Shown: piece by piece, positions 1 through 5,537 of the stretch | Numbering within the stretch: the first letter of the stretch is position 1 | Layout of the letters: each line of letters begins with the position of its first letter | The notes under the pieces: model-generated | Database searches by the model: none | What the model saw: the letters and a program-made list of their open reading frames with translations, nothing else | Told to the model about the DNA's origin: nothing | Translations under genes and position numbers: made by a program | Assembly: GCA_035654175.1 (NCBI GenBank) | Contig: DASRXL010000069.1 | Span: 1-5,537 of the forward strand | DNA from: PNC22 sp035654175 | GTDB taxonomy: Bacteria; Planctomycetota; Phycisphaerae; Phycisphaerales; UBA1924 | Direction: 5' to 3' | DNA length: 5,537 nucleotides

Positions 1-956
1 AATGGCTCCCCGTCGACCCCGTCCCATTGCCACACCTCCGCGCTCTCGAGCGACCGATCCAACCAGACGAGCCTGCGCGAGCCGGCCAGCTCGACCGATT
101 CCAGACGCCAGGAGAACTCGGCATTCCGGGCTTGGAGCGGGAACTCGATCCACGATTCGCCGTCCCACCGCGCGAGCGACCCGCCCCCGCCGTCCAATGC
201 CCAGAGCGCTTCACCGGCGCCGTCGTCGTGGACCGCCAGCGCCGGCCAACTCGCGGGGCAGCCGCCGCCGACTTCCGACCATGACACGCCGTCCCACCTG
301 GCGACCCCCGCGACCGGCACCCCGTCGATCTGATTCCGCACCCCCGCGTAGAGCGCCGGTCCCGATCCGTCATTGAACCAGGCGAGATCGCTCACGCTCG
401 CCCCGCTCCTGTCGCTGTCCAACGCCGTCCACGTGCTCCCATCCCACCTATACACCTTTGTCCACTGCCCGTCCTGGTCGAACAGGCCGCCGACGTAGAC
501 GTCGTCCGAGCCGGGGTCCGGCAGGATGCACGTCGCCAATGACAGCCCAGGCTCGGCCGGGAACCCCGTGCTCCGCCACAGTCCGCCCTCGAAGAGAAGC
601 ACATCGAAGAGCCCGGGAGTTTCGAGCGTGGCGAACAGGCGGGGCACAGCCGGGTTGTCGTCCGCCCTGACGATGCCGACGGAACCAAGGTCGAACCCCG
701 AGTCGGTCACGGTCGTCCATGCCGCACCGTCCCACATCTGCAGCCCGCCCTGGCGGTCCCCCTTTCGCATCAGGTCCGAGACGACCAGTTTCGGCCCCGC
801 GCCGTCGTCAAACACTGTCGCCGACGCGTCATCCCCGCGCCTCATGAACGCGGGGGTGAACGCCTCCGACCAACCCGGCCCGCACTGCCCCCATGCGCCC
901 CCCGACAGAGCGGCCAGAACACATACCCGTGCGGCGACGCTCATCGACTTCTTCAT
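1..956 (-). CDS. Secreted WDG-repeat (beta-propeller-like) protein, 3' end cut by window edge
   Basis: The frame is open from an ATG at 956-954 to the left edge with no stop, giving 318 visible residues; the C-terminus lies outside. The start is supported by an AAGGGGA ribosome binding site ten bases upstream. Residues 1-23 look like a signal peptide (MKKS, a hydrophobic stretch, then AWG before QC), so the protein should be exported. The mature part carries a repeat of about 47 residues: W-D-G-x-x-W or a variant at residues 75, 122 (FEGGLW), 171, 221, 264 and 311, each preceded by a segment such as NDGSGPALYAG (195-205) or AVHDDGAGEALWAL (241-254). This pattern is common in large secreted planctomycete proteins; a propeller-like fold is my inference. 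No enzymatic motif is visible and the function is unknown. Any C-terminal anchoring domain would lie outside the window. It is transcribed divergently from the epimerase gene. Confidence 0.85.
   Translation of the reverse strand, partial: MKKSMSVAARVCVLAALSGGAWGQCGPGWSEAFTPAFMRRGDDASATVFDDGAGPKLVVSDLMRKGDRQGGLQMWDGAAWTTVTDSGFDLGSVGIVRADDNPAVPRLFATLETPGLFDVLLFEGGLWRSTGFPAEPGLSLATCILPDPGSDDVYVGGLFDQDGQWTKVYRWDGSTWTALDSDRSGASVSDLAWFNDGSGPALYAGVRNQIDGVPVAGVARWDGVSWSEVGGGCPASWPALAVHDDGAGEALWALDGGGGSLARWDGESWIEFPLQARNAEFSWRLESVELAGSRRLVWLDRSLESAEVWQWDGVDGEP
18..734 (-). repeat. WDG protein repeats, about 47 residues each
   Basis: Within the WDG protein, the tryptophan or phenylalanine that opens each W-D-G-x-x-W motif falls at residues 75, 122, 171, 221, 264 and 311. 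The intervals are 47, 49, 50, 43 and 47 residues. Four copies keep the full W-D-G-x-x-W form; residue 122 has FEGGLW and the copy at 311 reads WDGVDG. The repeats are degenerate at the DNA level, so they are a protein repeat rather than a nucleotide tandem repeat. The spacing suits blades of a beta-propeller, which is inference. Confidence 0.75.
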
Positions 957-966
957 GGTGCTCAAG

Positions 967-974
967 TCCCCTTG
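967..974 (-). promoter_or_regulatory. Ribosome binding site of the WDG-repeat gene
   Basis: Read on the minus strand this is CAAGGGGA, a purine-rich Shine-Dalgarno-like stretch ten bases before the ATG at 956. It favours that ATG over the second in-frame ATG at 944-942, which would remove the positively charged start of the signal peptide. Confidence 0.5.
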
Positions 975-1150
975 TTGTTCGACCCGCGACACCCCTGATA
1001 CCCCGGCGGCGCAGCCCGGTTGCGGCCGAGCCTTGTCCCACCGCGACAACTTTGCGGCCCCCCCGCCGAACCCTCGGGATGCCCGAGCCGAGTCGACGGA
1101 TCCACCCTCCCGATGCGAACCGGCGCACTTCTATGATCGTCTCCGTCCTC

Positions 1151-1156
1151 GGAGGA
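1151..1156 (+). promoter_or_regulatory. Ribosome binding site of the epimerase gene
   Basis: GGAGGA ends seven bases before the ATG at 1164. It is a near-consensus Shine-Dalgarno sequence at good spacing and fixes the epimerase start. Confidence 0.75.
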
Positions 1157-1163
1157 GACCCCC

Positions 1164-2162
1164 ATGCCCGCCACGACCTTTCACTGGCCCGAGAAGCGGA
1201 TCATCGTCACCGGAGGCGCAGGCTTTGTCGGCCAGCAGGTCCTCCGCCTCCTCCGCGCGCGCAGCGTGCCCGACTCGCACCTCTTCGTGCCCCGCAGGCG
1301 TGACTACGACCTCACGGAGAAGACCGACTGCGCCCGCCTCTACCGCGACGCCTTCGGCAAGGACAAGGCCGATGTGGTCATCCACTTGGCCGCCGAGGTG
1401 GGCGGCATCGGCGCCAACCGCGCCAACCCGGGACGCTACTTCTACGCCAACATGGCGATGGCGCTGAACCTGATCGAGCAGGCCCGCCTCGACGGGCTCG
1501 CCCACCGGGAAGGCAAGTTCGTTCAGGCCGGCACCATCTGCGCCTACCCCAAGTTCACGCCGGTTCCCTTCCGCGAGGAGGAGATCTGGAACGGCTACCC
1601 CGAGGAGACCAACGCTCCGTACGGCGTCGCGAAGAAGGCCGCATGGCAGATGCTCGACGCCTACAGGCTCCAGTACGGCATGCAGAGCGCGTATGTCCTG
1701 CCGGTGAATCTCTACGGGCCCAACGACAACTTTCACCTCGAGTCCAGCCATGTCATCCCCGCGCTCATCCGCAAGTGCGTCGAGGCCAAGGACCGAGGCG
1801 ACGAGAGGATCACCTGTTGGGGCACGGGCAGCGCCTCGCGCGAGTTCCTCTACGTGGACGACTGCGCCGAGGGCATCGTCCGCGCCGCCGAGGTCATGAA
1901 CGACCCCACCCCCATCAACCTCGGTGCCAGCTTCGAGATCACCATCAAGGATCTCGTCGAGCTCATCGTCAAGCTCAGCGGCTTCCGCGGCCGGATCGAG
2001 TGGGACTCGACCAAGCCCGACGGCCAGCCCCGCCGCTGTCTTGATACGACCCGCGCAAAGAAGCTCCTCGGTTGGCAGGCCCAGGTTCCCTTCGAGGAAG
2101 GCCTCAGGCGCACGATCGAGTGGTTCGAGAAGCACCGGCACGATGCTGGCGCGAGGCTGTGA
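1164..2162 (+). CDS. fcl: GDP-L-fucose synthase-like NAD(P)-dependent epimerase/reductase
   Basis: The 332-residue product is an extended short-chain dehydrogenase of the GDP-L-fucose synthase (Fcl/WcaG) group. In that family the cytoplasmic enzyme epimerises and reduces GDP-4-keto-6-deoxy-D-mannose to GDP-L-fucose with NADPH. Visible features are the Rossmann dinucleotide loop GGAGFVG (17-23), HLAAEVGGIGAN (74-85, the family's AAxVGGI motif), the active-site strand GTICAYPK (123-130), Y153-x3-K157, NLYGPNDNFH (182-191), SSHVIPALIRK (194-204, with the family's active-site His at 196), REFLYVDD (226-233) and KPDGQPRR (284-291). Length fits the family (about 310-330). E. coli Fcl has serine where this protein has T124; C126, Y153, K157 and H196 are kept, so activity is likely. 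No GDP-mannose 4,6-dehydratase gene (gmd) is in the window, so the exact sugar is inferred and a related 6-deoxy-hexose is possible. The start has a strong ribosome binding site. The stop overlaps the next gene by one base. Confidence 0.9.
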   Translation: MPATTFHWPEKRIIVTGGAGFVGQQVLRLLRARSVPDSHLFVPRRRDYDLTEKTDCARLYRDAFGKDKADVVIHLAAEVGGIGANRANPGRYFYANMAMALNLIEQARLDGLAHREGKFVQAGTICAYPKFTPVPFREEEIWNGYPEETNAPYGVAKKAAWQMLDAYRLQYGMQSAYVLPVNLYGPNDNFHLESSHVIPALIRKCVEAKDRGDERITCWGTGSASREFLYVDDCAEGIVRAAEVMNDPTPINLGASFEITIKDLVELIVKLSGFRGRIEWDSTKPDGQPRRCLDTTRAKKLLGWQAQVPFEEGLRRTIEWFEKHRHDAGARL

Positions 2163-2674
2163 TGGAGTTCGCTCTCCCGGCGTTCCGCCCGCCCGAGCCC
2201 GCTGACGAGCATGACGCCCGCGCGCTGCGGCAAATCGGGGAGTTCGACTGCACCATCTGGATCGTCTCCGACGACGCGAACCTGTCCGATCCGCTCCCCA
2301 CCTTCGCCTACTCCACCGGTCTCTACGCCCGCTTCCTCCACCCCGAGATCGTCGTCTACGGCCTCAAGCCCGACCTCATGCACTCCATGATCAACCAGCT
2401 GCGCGACCGCGTCCGCGCGGGACATACCTTCCGACACGGAGACCGCATCGAAGGCCTCATTGAGGGCTTCCCCGTCGAAGCGCGCACCGTGCACCCCGGC
2501 CACTACGAGGAGCACTTCGGCTGGGCTCGCTGGTTCTACCGCTCCGACGACTTCCCCGTGCTCCAGCTCGTCTGGCCCACCACCCGCGGCGTGTGGCCCT
2601 GGGAACCCCACGCCCCCCAGATCATCCGCGACCGCCAGCCGCTCCTCGACTCGCCTTGGCCGCCGCTGCAATGA
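2162..2674 (+). CDS. DUF4262-type protein
   Basis: This 170-residue product resembles the DUF4262 family, small soluble bacterial proteins of unknown function. Supporting segments are FAYSTGLYARFLHPEIVVYG (48-67), matching the family's FAYTxGL...HPEIVxxGL core; the helix DLMHSMINQLRDRVRAG (71-87); and the C-terminal FYRSDDFPVLQLVWP (125-139) followed by GVWPWEP and RQPLL (158-162). There is no signal peptide or membrane segment, so it should be cytoplasmic. I chose the ATG at 2162, whose A is also the last base of the epimerase stop codon (TGATG), because the longer in-frame start at 2072 would overlap the epimerase by 91 bases with non-family sequence. The overlap and the lack of a strong ribosome binding site suggest translational coupling to the epimerase. 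No biochemical role can be assigned from sequence. Confidence 0.8.
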   Translation: MEFALPAFRPPEPADEHDARALRQIGEFDCTIWIVSDDANLSDPLPTFAYSTGLYARFLHPEIVVYGLKPDLMHSMINQLRDRVRAGHTFRHGDRIEGLIEGFPVEARTVHPGHYEEHFGWARWFYRSDDFPVLQLVWPTTRGVWPWEPHAPQIIRDRQPLLDSPWPPLQ

Positions 2675-2679
2675 AATCG

Positions 2680-2711
2680 CCGCATGCCTGCGCCGGTGCG
2701 CAGGCATGCGG
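2680..2711. terminator. Perfect 14-bp hairpin between convergent genes, likely bidirectional terminator
   Basis: CCGCATGCCTGCGC (2680-2693) and its exact reverse complement (2698-2711) enclose the loop CGGT. The hairpin starts five bases after the DUF4262 stop and lies 73 bases beyond the stop of the convergent beta-helix gene, where a bidirectional terminator is expected. No run of T follows on either strand, so this is not a classical intrinsic terminator; U-tract-less hairpins are often proposed as terminators or 3'-end stabilisers in high-GC bacteria. Whether it terminates transcription is inference. Confidence 0.65.
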
Positions 2712-2784
2712 TATGCGCTGATCGCGCGCGGTACGCCCGTCCGGCTCTCCCCCCGCGCTCGCGCCCGAGTCTCCTCGCCGCCCC

Positions 2785-4986
2785 TCAGTCGCCGCACCCC
2801 ACCGCCCACGCGTTCGCGAAGGCGAGGAAGTCCAGGCTGTTGACGCCGCCGTTCCCGTCGAAATCGGCCGAGCAATCATCGGCCGAGCAGTCGAGGCCGA
2901 GCTGCGCCGACCATTCGGCCACGAATACCTGCATGTCCGCCCACGCGATCACGCCGTCGCCGTCCCGATCCGCCGGGCATTCGCAGTCGTCGCACGACTC
3001 GGAGATGCAGTTCCCGCCGCCGTCGGTCCAATCATCGCCGATCGAGTTCGGCGTGTTGCCGCAGACCTGCGTGCCCCCGAGCGAGAGTTCGTGGTAGCTC
3101 TTGATCGCTCCACCCTCGTGTCCCGCCGCGGAGTTGCCGACGAACCGCGAGTCGGCGACATTCAGCGGCTCCACCTCGTTGAGAATGCCGCCCGCCTCCT
3201 CACCGCTGTTGTGCCAGAAGACGGACTGCTTCACCAGCAGAGGGGAGGAGCTCGCCCGGACGGCGCCGACATCCCCCGAATTCTCATGGAAGTTGCAGTC
3301 CAGGATCGCCGCATCGCCGACCGCCTCTAGCCGCAGGCAGCCCGCCGACGCGCCCTCGTTGCCCTCGAACTCGCAATCCATGAGCAGCGCAGAATCCGCG
3401 TCGCGTACGGCCACGCCTCCCGCATCTCCCGACTCGTTGCCGTCGAAGAGACAGCTCACGAGCCGCAGCCGCGCCGGCCCGGTGATCGCCACCGCCCCCG
3501 CGGCTTCTCCGGCGCTGTTGCGCACGAACTCGCTTGCGTGCGCCTCGATCCGGCCGCCGTCGTGATGGTTCACGGCCCCGCCCGAGCGCTCGGCCCAGTT
3601 GTCCTCGAGCCGGCATCCGCGCAGCCGCAGGTCCCCGCCCTCGGCCAGGTTGATCGCCCCTCCCCGCCCGAAGCTGATATTGCCCCGCAGCTCGCATCCA
3701 TCGAGCGAGAGCAAGCCCAACCCGAGCTGCCAGATCGCGCCGCCGCCGGACTCGGCGTCGTTGCCGATGAAGTCGCAGCCAATGAACGTGCCGCCGGCGT
3801 CGCCGGTCCGGACAGCCCCCCCTTCCGGAGCGCCGTTGTCCGTGAACTCCGAGTCACGCACGGTCAGGGGATCGCGACCGGCCGAGTACACCGCGCCCCC
3901 GGCGCTCCTCGCGACATTCGCCTCGAAGCTGCACCGCACGAACTCTCCGCCCCCGTGCACCGCCCCGCCGGTCACCGCCGTGTTGCCGTCGAACAGGCAG
4001 TCCTCGAACCACCACCCGGAAGTCGTCGCGACGGCGCCGCCCCACAGGGAGCCGTTCTCCCTGAATTCGCACTCCCTCGCCACCAGCGACCCCGCGCCGG
4101 CGATCGCACCCCCCGCTTCGTCGCTCGTGTTCTGCTCGAACCGGCAGCCCTCCAGCACGCACTCGCCGTCGTTGTAGAGCGCGCCGCCGGAGGGGCCCGA
4201 GTTCCCGAGAAGCTCGCAATCGAACATGGAGAGCGAGCCGCCGCGGTTGAGCACCCCGCCGCCCTGCTCCGAGCGCAGCACCGAGTTGCCCCGCACCGTG
4301 CAGTCTCGCATCGCCACCGTCGCATCGTGGCACACCAGCGCGCCCGTCTCGACGTCGCCGGTGTTGTCGAGGAATTCGCACGAGTCCAGCGCCGCGCTTC
4401 CTCCCGTGACGAGCATCGCAGCGCCCCAGCCGGTGACCGTGTTCCCCTCGAACACGCACCCGTTCCAGACGCCCGCGCTCTCCGCCGAACGCACCACCCC
4501 CGAGCTCACCACCCGGTTGCCGACGAACACGCAATCGTCGAACGTCGGAGCCCCGCCCGACACCGATACCAGCGCCCCCCCGCTCACCGTCGCGTCCCGA
4601 AACACGCACCCTTCAATCCGCGGCGACGCCCCGCTCAGCCGGTGCGGGGTGGACGAGGTCACGCCGGAAGTCAGCGTGAACCCAGCGACCAGCGTCCCCG
4701 GCCCCTCGCCCTGCTCGCACACTAGCCCCCGTTCGCGAGGCCCCGTGTGCACGATCGTTTGGCCGGGCCCCTCCGCCGACCTGACCGCGATGGCCTTGCC
4801 CGACGTGTCGAGCCCGCGGTATGTTCCCGGGAACACCAGCACCGTGTCCCCGTCGCTCGCCGCGCCGATTGCATCCTGGATCACCGCGAAGTCCGCCGGC
4901 CCGTCGTCGTCGACTGTCCACGTGCGCTGCGCAGCCGCGCCCGAGGCCAGGAACAAAAAGAGAACAACTCCTGCGCTCCGCGCCAT
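2785..4986 (-). CDS. Secreted right-handed beta-helix (Pmp-like repeat) protein with C-terminal dockerin-like domain
   Basis: The product has 733 residues from the ATG at 4986, chosen over an in-frame ATG at 5010 because AAGGAGAG lies six bases upstream and the signal peptide (MARSAG, hydrophobic core, GAAAQ at about 16-20) then begins the protein. Residues 22-60 (TWTVDDDGPADFAVIQDAI..., DTVLVFPGTY) form the parallel beta-helix cap often seen in planctomycete secreted proteins. About 21 turns follow (126-644), each with [CS]-x-[FL]-x-x-N and mostly a G-G-[AG] motif, as in polymorphic outer membrane protein and right-handed beta-helix repeats. A Cys-rich linker (C660, C665, C668, C670) leads to two EF-hand-like loops (673-684 and 708-719), a dockerin-like domain, ending VGCGD. 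The protein is probably extracellular or attached to the cell surface. No catalytic residues are recognisable; it may be adhesive, structural or carbohydrate-binding. It looks monocistronic. Confidence 0.9.
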   Translation of the reverse strand: MARSAGVVLFLFLASGAAAQRTWTVDDDGPADFAVIQDAIGAASDGDTVLVFPGTYRGLDTSGKAIAVRSAEGPGQTIVHTGPRERGLVCEQGEGPGTLVAGFTLTSGVTSSTPHRLSGASPRIEGCVFRDATVSGGALVSVSGGAPTFDDCVFVGNRVVSSGVVRSAESAGVWNGCVFEGNTVTGWGAAMLVTGGSAALDSCEFLDNTGDVETGALVCHDATVAMRDCTVRGNSVLRSEQGGGVLNRGGSLSMFDCELLGNSGPSGGALYNDGECVLEGCRFEQNTSDEAGGAIAGAGSLVARECEFRENGSLWGGAVATTSGWWFEDCLFDGNTAVTGGAVHGGGEFVRCSFEANVARSAGGAVYSAGRDPLTVRDSEFTDNGAPEGGAVRTGDAGGTFIGCDFIGNDAESGGGAIWQLGLGLLSLDGCELRGNISFGRGGAINLAEGGDLRLRGCRLEDNWAERSGGAVNHHDGGRIEAHASEFVRNSAGEAAGAVAITGPARLRLVSCLFDGNESGDAGGVAVRDADSALLMDCEFEGNEGASAGCLRLEAVGDAAILDCNFHENSGDVGAVRASSSPLLVKQSVFWHNSGEEAGGILNEVEPLNVADSRFVGNSAAGHEGGAIKSYHELSLGGTQVCGNTPNSIGDDWTDGGGNCISESCDDCECPADRDGDGVIAWADMQVFVAEWSAQLGLDCSADDCSADFDGNGGVNSLDFLAFANAWAVGCGD
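2806..2970 (-). other. Dockerin-like domain: two EF-hand-type calcium loops
   Basis: Residues 673-692 read DRDGDGVIAWADMQVFVAEW and 708-727 read DFDGNGGVNSLDFLAFANAW. Each has Asp or Asn at loop positions 1, 3 and 5 and Asp at 12, followed by a short amphipathic helix ending in W, the duplicated layout of dockerin calcium-binding repeats. C-terminal domains of this kind that end in or near Gly-Cys are frequent on exported Phycisphaerae proteins and are thought to serve attachment or sorting. Here the end is extended to VGCGD. No cohesin partner is in the window. Confidence 0.8.
3055..4611 (-). repeat. Tandem beta-helix turns, about 25-26 residues each (21 copies)
   Basis: The aromatic or aliphatic anchor of each turn falls at residues 129, 154, 179, 205, 231, 259, 283, 308, 332, 354, 381, 406, 433, 460, 487, 514, 540, 566, 590, 615 and 641 of the beta-helix protein. 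Spacing is 22-28 and mostly 24-27. Asn occupies anchor+3 in 20 of 21 copies (the first has Ala), and Cys occupies anchor-2 in 16 of 21, with Ser in four and Thr in one. The turns are diverged in DNA sequence, so this is an old protein repeat rather than a recently expanded tandem array. Confidence 0.85.
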
Positions 4987-4992
4987 GTTCAG

Positions 4993-5000
4993 CTCTCCTT
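4993..5000 (-). promoter_or_regulatory. Ribosome binding site of the beta-helix gene
   Basis: On the minus strand this is AAGGAGAG, six bases before the ATG at 4986. It is the strongest Shine-Dalgarno match on this strand and decides the start eight codons inside the longest open frame. Confidence 0.75.
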
Positions 5001-5073
5001 CCAGAAGCACGCGCCCCGCGACAGAACGCCGCAGGATACCGTCGTCGATGGCGACATCTTCGCGGGGATTGGC

Positions 5074-5108
5074 GCGCGGGTTCCGCGCTCCCGGCCAGAA
5101 TCGGCCGG
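5074..5108 (-). terminator. Two tandem small hairpins just after the SRAP stop
   Basis: Directly downstream of the SRAP stop codon (5113-5111) on the minus strand are two GC-rich inverted repeats: a 6-bp stem at 5091-5096/5103-5108 with a 6-base loop, then a 6-bp stem at 5074-5079/5083-5088 with a 3-base loop. No T run follows. They sit where an SRAP terminator is expected and would separate it from the beta-helix gene 124 bp downstream, but stems of this size are common in DNA this GC-rich. Confidence 0.35.
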
Positions 5109-5110
5109 AA

Positions 5111-5537
5111 CTAGAAGAGTCCCGGATCCGCGTCGATCAGCTCCGGCCCATTGTTCCTCGCGCTGTTCACGCGCATGCCGACCCGCCGGCGGTCCAAGGA
5201 CCCGTCCGGCGCCGGGCCGAGGAGCGAGAGCGCGGCTGTCACCGGCGTGCCCGCGTCTAACCACCCCCCGATTTCGGGGGGGTCGAGCACCGCAGGCATG
5301 CGGTCGTGCAGCTCGGCCATCATGGCATTCGGCGCCGTCGTGATGATCGTGAACGTCTCGAGCACCGTCTCGCCCCTCTCCCATCGTTCCCACAACCCCG
5401 CCAGCGCCAGGATCTTCCCTTCCGCCGGCGTGATGTAGTACGGATGCTTGGCCGCCTTGGCCCCATCCCCCGCGTCCGCCTTCTTCCACTCGTAGAACCC
5501 GCTCACCGGCACGACGCACCGCCGAGCCCTGAGCGCC
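5111..5537 (-). CDS. SRAP-family (YedK/HMCES) abasic-site DNA-protein crosslink protein, 5' end outside window
   Basis: The frame is open from the right edge to a TAG at 5113-5111, giving 141 visible C-terminal residues of a family usually about 220 long; roughly the first 90, including catalytic Cys2, are missing. Known members bind abasic sites in single-stranded DNA and shield them through a thiazolidine crosslink formed by Cys2. Visible hallmarks are RARRCVVPVSGFYEW (visible residues 3-17), containing the active-site Glu of the G-[FW]-Y-E-W motif, and TTAPNAMMAELHDRMPAVL (66-84), containing the active-site His of the H-D-R-M-P motif; both are intact. VNSARNNGPELI (123-134) matches the conserved C-terminal segment. 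A GTG at 5512 is an internal Val, because conserved family sequence continues upstream of it to the edge. A rare TTA leucine codon lies at 5260-5258. The gene is probably independent of the beta-helix gene. Confidence 0.92.
   Translation of the reverse strand, partial: ALRARRCVVPVSGFYEWKKADAGDGAKAAKHPYYITPAEGKILALAGLWERWERGETVLETFTIITTAPNAMMAELHDRMPAVLDPPEIGGWLDAGTPVTAALSLLGPAPDGSLDRRRVGMRVNSARNNGPELIDADPGLF

Larger units (their letters stand above)
957..1163. other. Divergent intergenic region (promoters of the WDG and epimerase genes)
   Basis: This 207-bp stretch separates two divergent genes and should hold both promoters. I see no convincing sigma-70 promoter. The best -10-like match for the epimerase is TATGAT at 1132-1137, with no matching -35 box at the proper distance. 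The centre holds a dyad, TTGTC-N7-GACAA at 1033-1049, flanked by two direct copies of TTGCGGCC (1020-1027 and 1052-1059) that lie 32 bp apart. These could be operator elements, but each is short enough to occur by chance. No small gene or RNA gene is evident. Confidence 0.5.

Noticed and set aside
995..1000. TATCAG on the minus strand as a -10 box for the WDG gene
   Set aside because: It is a weak match with no -35 element at suitable spacing.
526..1467. A 313-codon plus-strand frame spanning the WDG gene start and the start of the epimerase
   Set aside because: It crosses two well-supported genes and the divergent intergenic region, and has no protein-family features.
1131..2141. A 336-codon open frame on the minus strand opposite the epimerase
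   Set aside because: It lies fully antisense to a clear enzyme gene. Its composition is that of a GC-rich complement frame, with no recognisable domain or good ribosome binding site.
2072..2161. Upstream in-frame ATG for the DUF4262 gene
   Set aside because: It would overlap the epimerase by 91 bases and add residues unlike the family; the ATG at 2162 overlaps the stop by one base and starts just before family sequence.
3538..4725. A 395-codon plus-strand open frame opposite the beta-helix gene
   Set aside because: It mirrors the repeats of the real gene and is rich in Arg, Pro, Ala and His, with no family motif; a shadow frame caused by high GC.
5258..5260. TTA leucine codon in SRAP as a bldA-like regulatory codon
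   Set aside because: That control is known from Streptomyces; a single rare codon here, in a probable planctomycete, does not support it.
5264..5281. 7-bp C/G hairpin with an ATTT loop
   Set aside because: It lies inside SRAP coding sequence and is explained by adjacent Pro-Pro and Gly-Gly codons (PPEIGG), so it is not evidence of a regulatory element.
5291..5304. 14-base match (CGCAGGCATGCGGT) to the right arm of the intergenic hairpin at 2699-2712
   Set aside because: This copy encodes the conserved DRMPA part of SRAP and lacks the partner arm. A chance match around the palindromic GCATGC is more likely than a repeat family, though a genome search could change this.

Overview
The window is very GC-rich and every clear gene shows the base and codon bias of a high-GC bacterium. 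Two genes encode secreted proteins of a style typical of Planctomycetota, class Phycisphaerae: a WDG-repeat protein, and a right-handed beta-helix protein that begins with a TWTVDDDGPADF motif after its signal peptide and ends in a dockerin-like double calcium-binding domain. I infer a Phycisphaerales-type planctomycete from these traits; no rRNA or other marker gene is present to confirm it.

Layout from left to right. Positions 1-956 (minus strand) hold the N-terminal 318 residues of a secreted WDG-repeat protein that runs off the left edge. A 207-bp divergent intergenic region (957-1163) follows. Next come two plus-strand genes that overlap by one base: a GDP-L-fucose synthase-like NAD(P)-dependent epimerase/reductase (1164-2162) and a DUF4262-type protein (2162-2674). 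A perfect 14-bp inverted repeat (2680-2711) lies between this pair and the convergent minus-strand beta-helix gene (2785-4986). Upstream of that gene, after a 124-bp gap with two small hairpins, is the C-terminal part of an SRAP/YedK-HMCES-family DNA-protein crosslink protein (5111-5537, minus), whose N-terminus lies beyond the right edge.

The genes do not form one obvious pathway. The epimerase gene probably serves synthesis of a fucose-like nucleotide sugar for surface glycans, and DUF4262 looks co-translated with it. The two large secreted proteins are separate monocistronic genes, each with its own ribosome binding site. SRAP is a housekeeping DNA-damage protein. I saw no tRNA, rRNA, CRISPR array, insertion sequence or phage gene, and no convincing new multi-gene system. 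The most informative points are the regular 21-turn beta-helix with an apparent cysteine ladder, the divergent active-site motif and missing gmd partner of the epimerase, the DUF4262 coupling, and the strong hairpin between convergent genes.
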